NCBI GenBank assembly: GCA_045543675.1
Contig: JAZPXM010000050.1
Span: forward strand, 1 to 8,233
Origin: URNF01 sp045543675
GTDB lineage: Bacteria; Bacillota; Clostridia; Oscillospirales; Acutalibacteraceae
Direction: 5' to 3'
Length of the DNA stretch: 8,233 nt
The notes under the pieces are model-generated. The model saw only the letters and a list, made by a program, of their open reading frames with translations. It was not told where the DNA came from and searched no databases. Both the position numbers and the translations under genes were made by a program. Below, piece after piece: positions 5,364-8,233 of the stretch (positions are counted from its first letter, which is position 1; the number at the start of each line of letters is the position of its first letter).

Positions 5364-6194
5364 TTGTTATTTATTTTAATATTGCAAGCTGTTTTACAAG
5401 GCATCGTACAAGGTATCACAGAATGGTTGCCTATCAGTAGTACGGGACACATTCTGTTGCTGGACGCTGTGTGGCCGATGCAGGTGACGCCCGCGTTTTT
5501 CGATGTCTTTAAAGTGGTTATCCAACTTGGCTCGATAATGGCGGTTGTGGTACTGTACTTCCATAAACTCAACCCGTTTTCCCCGAAAAAGTCTGATACA
5601 GAGAAAAAGGAAACGTGGCGTTTGTGGGCAAAAGTGTTGGTCGCCAGTATCCCTGCGGCGATTGCAGGTTTGTTGCTGGATGACATTATTGACGAAAAAC
5701 TGTCGGTACCTGTTGTTATTGCGGTGGCCCTTATCGTGTACGGTATCGCGTTTATCGTTACTGCTACGCGTAAACCATCTGTCAAGGTAAACAACTTGTC
5801 ACAGCTCACCTACAAAAACGCCTTGGCTATCGGCGCGTTTCAGATGCTGGCGTTGATTCCGGGTACGTCCCGTTCGGGTTCTACCATTTTGGGCGCTACG
5901 CTGGTAGGTACTTCCCGTACGGTTGCGGCAGAATTTTCTTTCTTTATGGCAGTACCCGTGATGCTCGGTGCCAGCGCGCTGAAAGTGTTGAAATTCGCAA
6001 TGGAAGGTCTTTCTTTCACGGCGGATGAATGGGTGACATTGGCGGTGGCAACGGTGGTATCTTTCGCGATCTCGTTGGTTGTGATTCGCGCGCTTATCCG
6101 TTTCGTGCAAAAGCACGATTTCAAACCCTTTGGCTGGTACCGCATTGTTCTCGGTGTCGTTGTACTTGCGTGCTTTGCTTTGGGTTGGCTCTAA
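5364..6194 (+). CDS. uppP: Undecaprenyl-diphosphatase (BacA family)
   Basis: Encodes a 276-residue integral membrane enzyme that dephosphorylates undecaprenyl pyrophosphate to recycle the lipid carrier for peptidoglycan and other wall polymers, and can confer bacitracin tolerance. Family motifs are intact: (E/Q)xxxE as Q16-G-I-T-E20, followed by WLPISSTGH with Ser26 and His29, and PGTSRSGST (166-174) with Arg170. Q at the first motif position is an accepted variant. Hydrophobic segments occupy most of the chain, with a charged cytoplasmic-type loop at about residues 72-88 (SPKKSDTEKKE). Length is typical. The start is TTG at 5364, with AAAGGA (5348-5353) 10 nt upstream, overlapping the stop of the ydbC-like gene; no in-frame ATG lies between. 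A strong hairpin terminator follows. Confidence 0.96.
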   Translation: MLFILILQAVLQGIVQGITEWLPISSTGHILLLDAVWPMQVTPAFFDVFKVVIQLGSIMAVVVLYFHKLNPFSPKKSDTEKKETWRLWAKVLVASIPAAIAGLLLDDIIDEKLSVPVVIAVALIVYGIAFIVTATRKPSVKVNNLSQLTYKNALAIGAFQMLALIPGTSRSGSTILGATLVGTSRTVAAEFSFFMAVPVMLGASALKVLKFAMEGLSFTADEWVTLAVATVVSFAISLVVIRALIRFVQKHDFKPFGWYRIVLGVVVLACFALGWL

Positions 6195-6199
6195 AACTT

Positions 6200-6235
6200 A
6201 AAAGCCCGATGCTGCTATACGCATCGGGCTTTTTT
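6200..6235 (+). terminator. Rho-independent terminator after uppP
   Basis: AAAAGCCCGATGC (6200-6212) pairs perfectly with GCATCGGGCTTTT (6221-6233) around an 8-nt loop, with the T-run reaching 6235. The ribosome binding site of the next gene (AGGA, 6236-6239) begins at the next base, so transcription of that gene requires readthrough or a promoter inside uppP. Confidence 0.92.
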
Positions 6236-6248
6236 AGGATGTGAACGT

Positions 6249-7553
6249 ATGAAAAAATGTATTGCTGTTATGCTGGCATTGCTCCTTTTGGCGGGATGCA
6301 CCACTTCGCCGCCCGCCACGTCTCAGACACCCGAAACGACCGTGACAACGACGGCGGTACCCACTACTGTAACGACAACAACCACAGCGGTTCCAACTAC
6401 CACTAAAACGACGGGTACACGGGAACAGTTGCTGTCGATACTTACTGAAGGTAGGGTGGCGACTATTTATGAGACCAGTTATAACAGTATTTTTAACCGT
6501 ATCCGTGACAATGGCTTTATGAAAGAGTCGCTGACAGGTCTCTATCAAGGCGAATACGTCCGTTCTATCGGTGCGCTGGCTATTTTAGCGGATAAGGTAG
6601 GGGAGATCGCAGCGGTAGGTAAGACGCTGAAATTCGTCACCGATGTGATGAAAAAGAAAAACCTGACACACATACCGTTTACCATTTCTGCAGACGGCAA
6701 CACGGTGCGTACCGAAGATGAACTGGACGGTAGAGCACATTTTGTTTTGGGATGGGCGCTGTACGTGCAAAAAAGCGGAGATACAGCATATTTTAACGAT
6801 ACCTACGCATTGATGAAACGCGAAGCAGATGCGTTTTGCAGCAGTACGTATTTTTATGAAGACGTGGGTCTGGTGCGTAATCGCCGTTTGACCCACACAC
6901 GTATGTATAACGGTAGTGACTATCACGATGCTTTCGATATTCTTACCAACAGTTTTACCGCCGCTGCGCTGGAACAAATGATAGCGGTTGCAAAGAAAAA
7001 CGGCAAAGAAACGGATGCTGTATTGTGGCAGGATACTCTTACTAAACTGAAAAAGGGTATTGCGGAAAACCTGACCCGTACGGTAAACGGTAAGACCGTC
7101 TATTTAGAACAACGCTATTTTAGGAACAAGACTGCCGAAAATGGTGTTAGTTGGGTGTGTTTTGCGCCGTTTGTAACGGGATATGGCGGCCTTGACGATG
7201 TTGTACTGCAAAATACCGCAACCTATGCACGTTCTGTGTTGTGGAAGAAAACGGCAAACGGTGGATATTTGGCAGTAGAAAGTAACGCTAACGGGACGGT
7301 TAAAAACTGGATACTCGGGAAAAGCGTCGGTTGGGATCTGGCTGCCGCTGCAACGGCGGGGGATACCGCACACATTTTAGATGCGTTGCGCTTTTTGGAA
7401 GCCAACCATACGGGCAATCTCTATATGGAAAAAATGCAACCAAACGGCAGTATGTGGAAAACGATAGATGCGGGTAATGCAGAACAAGTGATATGGTTTT
7501 TGTACGGTATAGCCGCTGTACGTGAAGCGACAGGTCTTTCTGCTAAACCGTGA
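6249..7553 (+). CDS. Lipoprotein with six-hairpin (alpha/alpha)6 glycosidase-like domain
   Basis: Encodes 434 residues. The N-terminus is a lipoprotein signal: KK, a hydrophobic core, and lipobox LAGC with Cys17 as lipidation site, so the mature protein is anchored outside the cell membrane. Residues about 18-57 are a Thr/Pro-rich spacer containing a repeated TTAVPTT. From about 58 the chain is helical, with features reminiscent of (alpha/alpha)6 six-hairpin glycosidases: YQGEYVRSIGALAILADKVG (99-118), LDGRAHFVLGWALYVQKSGD (159-178), YNGSDYHDAFDILTNSFTAA (220-239), and NAEQVIWFLYGIAAVREATG (410-429). Acids such as Glu156, Asp157, Glu158, Asp160, Asp224 and Glu412 are candidates, but no catalytic pair can be assigned. 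The family and substrate are unrecognised, and a non-enzymatic sugar-binding role is possible. ATG 6249 has AGGA 9 nt upstream. Confidence 0.75.
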   Translation: MKKCIAVMLALLLLAGCTTSPPATSQTPETTVTTTAVPTTVTTTTTAVPTTTKTTGTREQLLSILTEGRVATIYETSYNSIFNRIRDNGFMKESLTGLYQGEYVRSIGALAILADKVGEIAAVGKTLKFVTDVMKKKNLTHIPFTISADGNTVRTEDELDGRAHFVLGWALYVQKSGDTAYFNDTYALMKREADAFCSSTYFYEDVGLVRNRRLTHTRMYNGSDYHDAFDILTNSFTAAALEQMIAVAKKNGKETDAVLWQDTLTKLKKGIAENLTRTVNGKTVYLEQRYFRNKTAENGVSWVCFAPFVTGYGGLDDVVLQNTATYARSVLWKKTANGGYLAVESNANGTVKNWILGKSVGWDLAAAATAGDTAHILDALRFLEANHTGNLYMEKMQPNGSMWKTIDAGNAEQVIWFLYGIAAVREATGLSAKP

Positions 7554-7556
7554 TAT

Positions 7557-7603
7557 AAACAGCGCCTTTTTGCCTATACTAACAAGGCAGGGAGGTGCTG
7601 TTT
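7557..7603 (+). promoter_or_regulatory. Hairpin overlapping the ribosome binding site of the membrane-protein gene
   Basis: AAACAGCGCCT (7557-7567) pairs over 11 positions (one G-U) with AGGTGCTGTTT (7593-7603). An inner 5-bp stem, TGCCT (7571-7575) with AGGCA (7585-7589), stacks above it. The outer stem takes in three bases of the GGAGG Shine-Dalgarno (7591-7595) and ends one base before the ATG at 7605. It starts 4 nt after the lipoprotein stop, so it may also act as that gene's terminator, ending in TTTT. A TATACT (7575-7580) in the loop is a possible -10 whose transcripts would lack the left arm, but no good -35 is seen. Confidence 0.6.
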
Positions 7604-7604
7604 T

Positions 7605-8233
7605 ATGCTTAAACAAGGGCGGGAATGTGTAAAAAATCATCGTGCGGAATTGGTGATCATACAACTGTTTATGGTTGTTTGTTGGCTGATACCGATAGTT
7701 GCAGAACTCGTGGCGCAACGGTTTGTGCCGACAACAGCGCAGTGGCGAACCGTCTTATTGCTTGGAAGTTTTTTCTTGAATCGGTTGTTATTGGCGCCGG
7801 CACGTACGGGATATTACGCATGCTGTCGTCGCTTGGCGGTGGTCACAGTACCGACTGCCGTAACCAGTGAAATTGAAGACCTACGCGATGAATTAACGGC
7901 ACCAACCTTGCTTTCCTGTTTCTTTTTGGATTATCGGCATCCGTGGAAAAGTTTGAAATGGCAATTGCGGTATGACCTGCTACGATTTGTACTGTTTTCA
8001 GGATTTGTATTTCCTGCTTTTTTGTTTATCGCTGTGGGCGCACGCGAAGAAACGCTTTTACTGCAGGCGATATGCGGTGGTGGCGGCATACTGTGCGGTT
8101 TGGTCGGTATATTGTGTGCGTACTTGGTGTTACTTCGCTTACGTCCGGCTCTTTACCGCCGCCCGCAGTACAGTGGTTTTTGGAAAGTGTTGCATAAAGC
8201 AAGGCATATTACCCGCGGACGGGTGGGAGAACT
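7605..8233 (+). CDS. Multi-spanning membrane protein, 3' end outside the window
   Basis: An open frame from ATG 7605 to the window end gives 209 residues without a stop. GGAGG (7591-7595) lies 9 nt before the ATG. Predicted hydrophobic segments are about 16-36 (VIIQLFMVVCWLIPIVAELV), 47-66, 125-145 (LLRFVLFSGFVFPAFLFIAV) and 152-178, with basic stretches between, such as RRPQYSGFWKVLHKARHITR at 185-204. I do not recognise the family. The layout of membrane segments and a basic K/R..GR stretch recalls DUF975-type proteins of Firmicutes, but that is weak. It follows the lipoprotein gene by 51 nt on the same strand. A second open frame at 7625-7870 on the plus strand is a shadow of it. Confidence 0.72.
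   Translation, partial: MLKQGRECVKNHRAELVIIQLFMVVCWLIPIVAELVAQRFVPTTAQWRTVLLLGSFFLNRLLLAPARTGYYACCRRLAVVTVPTAVTSEIEDLRDELTAPTLLSCFFLDYRHPWKSLKWQLRYDLLRFVLFSGFVFPAFLFIAVGAREETLLLQAICGGGGILCGLVGILCAYLVLLRLRPALYRRPQYSGFWKVLHKARHITRGRVGE

Noticed and set aside
5309..5809. 166-residue minus-strand open frame over uppP
   Set aside because: Antisense to the intact, motif-rich uppP gene; no supporting features.
7625..7870. 81-residue plus-strand frame
   Set aside because: Overlaps the longer 7605 frame, which has a proper Shine-Dalgarno, membrane segments and continues to the window end.

Overview
The window reads as chromosomal DNA of a Gram-positive, low-to-mid GC gut-type anaerobe, most likely an uncultured member of the Clostridia (Oscillospirales/Ruminococcaceae-like). 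The basis is strong AGGAG-type ribosome binding sites, sigma-A-like promoters, a DivIVA-like coiled-coil protein, a YdbC/PC4-type protein, BacA-type UppP and a Thr-rich lipoprotein. The taxon is an inference; no 16S gene is present.

Left part (1-3442): a carbohydrate module. Two cytoplasmic glycan-active enzymes lie on the minus strand and form a tight two-gene operon: a GH28-like right-handed beta-helix protein, then a clan GH-A (GH5-like) glycosidase with both catalytic glutamates visible. An AraC-family regulator is divergently transcribed. The roughly 110-bp divergent intergenic region holds two overlapping promoters facing opposite ways, a plausible arrangement for sugar-responsive control of the operon. 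Neither enzyme has a signal peptide, so they probably act on imported oligosaccharides.

Middle (3443-4268): a non-coding region. Next to the AraC stop codon is a roughly 129-bp imperfect inverted-repeat element carrying phased GTGTGAA repeats, then a terminator-like hairpin, more hairpins, and a 14-bp duplicate of the 3' end of the tmRNA gene. After these comes a complete tmRNA gene (ssrA) on the minus strand, with promoter, tag reading frame, encoded CCA and a strong terminator. The duplicate near ssrA, a classic integration hotspot, suggests past integration.

Right part (4269-8233): plus-strand genes for the cell envelope and housekeeping. These are a DivIVA-like coiled-coil protein whose natural C-terminus seems to lie in another frame after a T6 run, a small YdbC/PC4-like ssDNA-binding protein, undecaprenyl-diphosphatase UppP, a lipoprotein resembling six-hairpin glycosidases, and a multi-spanning membrane protein cut by the window edge. 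Two hairpins sit directly on translation starts: a terminator ending at the Shine-Dalgarno of the lipoprotein gene, and a stem that sequesters the Shine-Dalgarno of the last gene. I did not find a clear novel defence or mobile system. The most notable items are the frameshifted C-terminus, the ssrA-end duplication with its adjoining repeat element, and the start-site hairpins.
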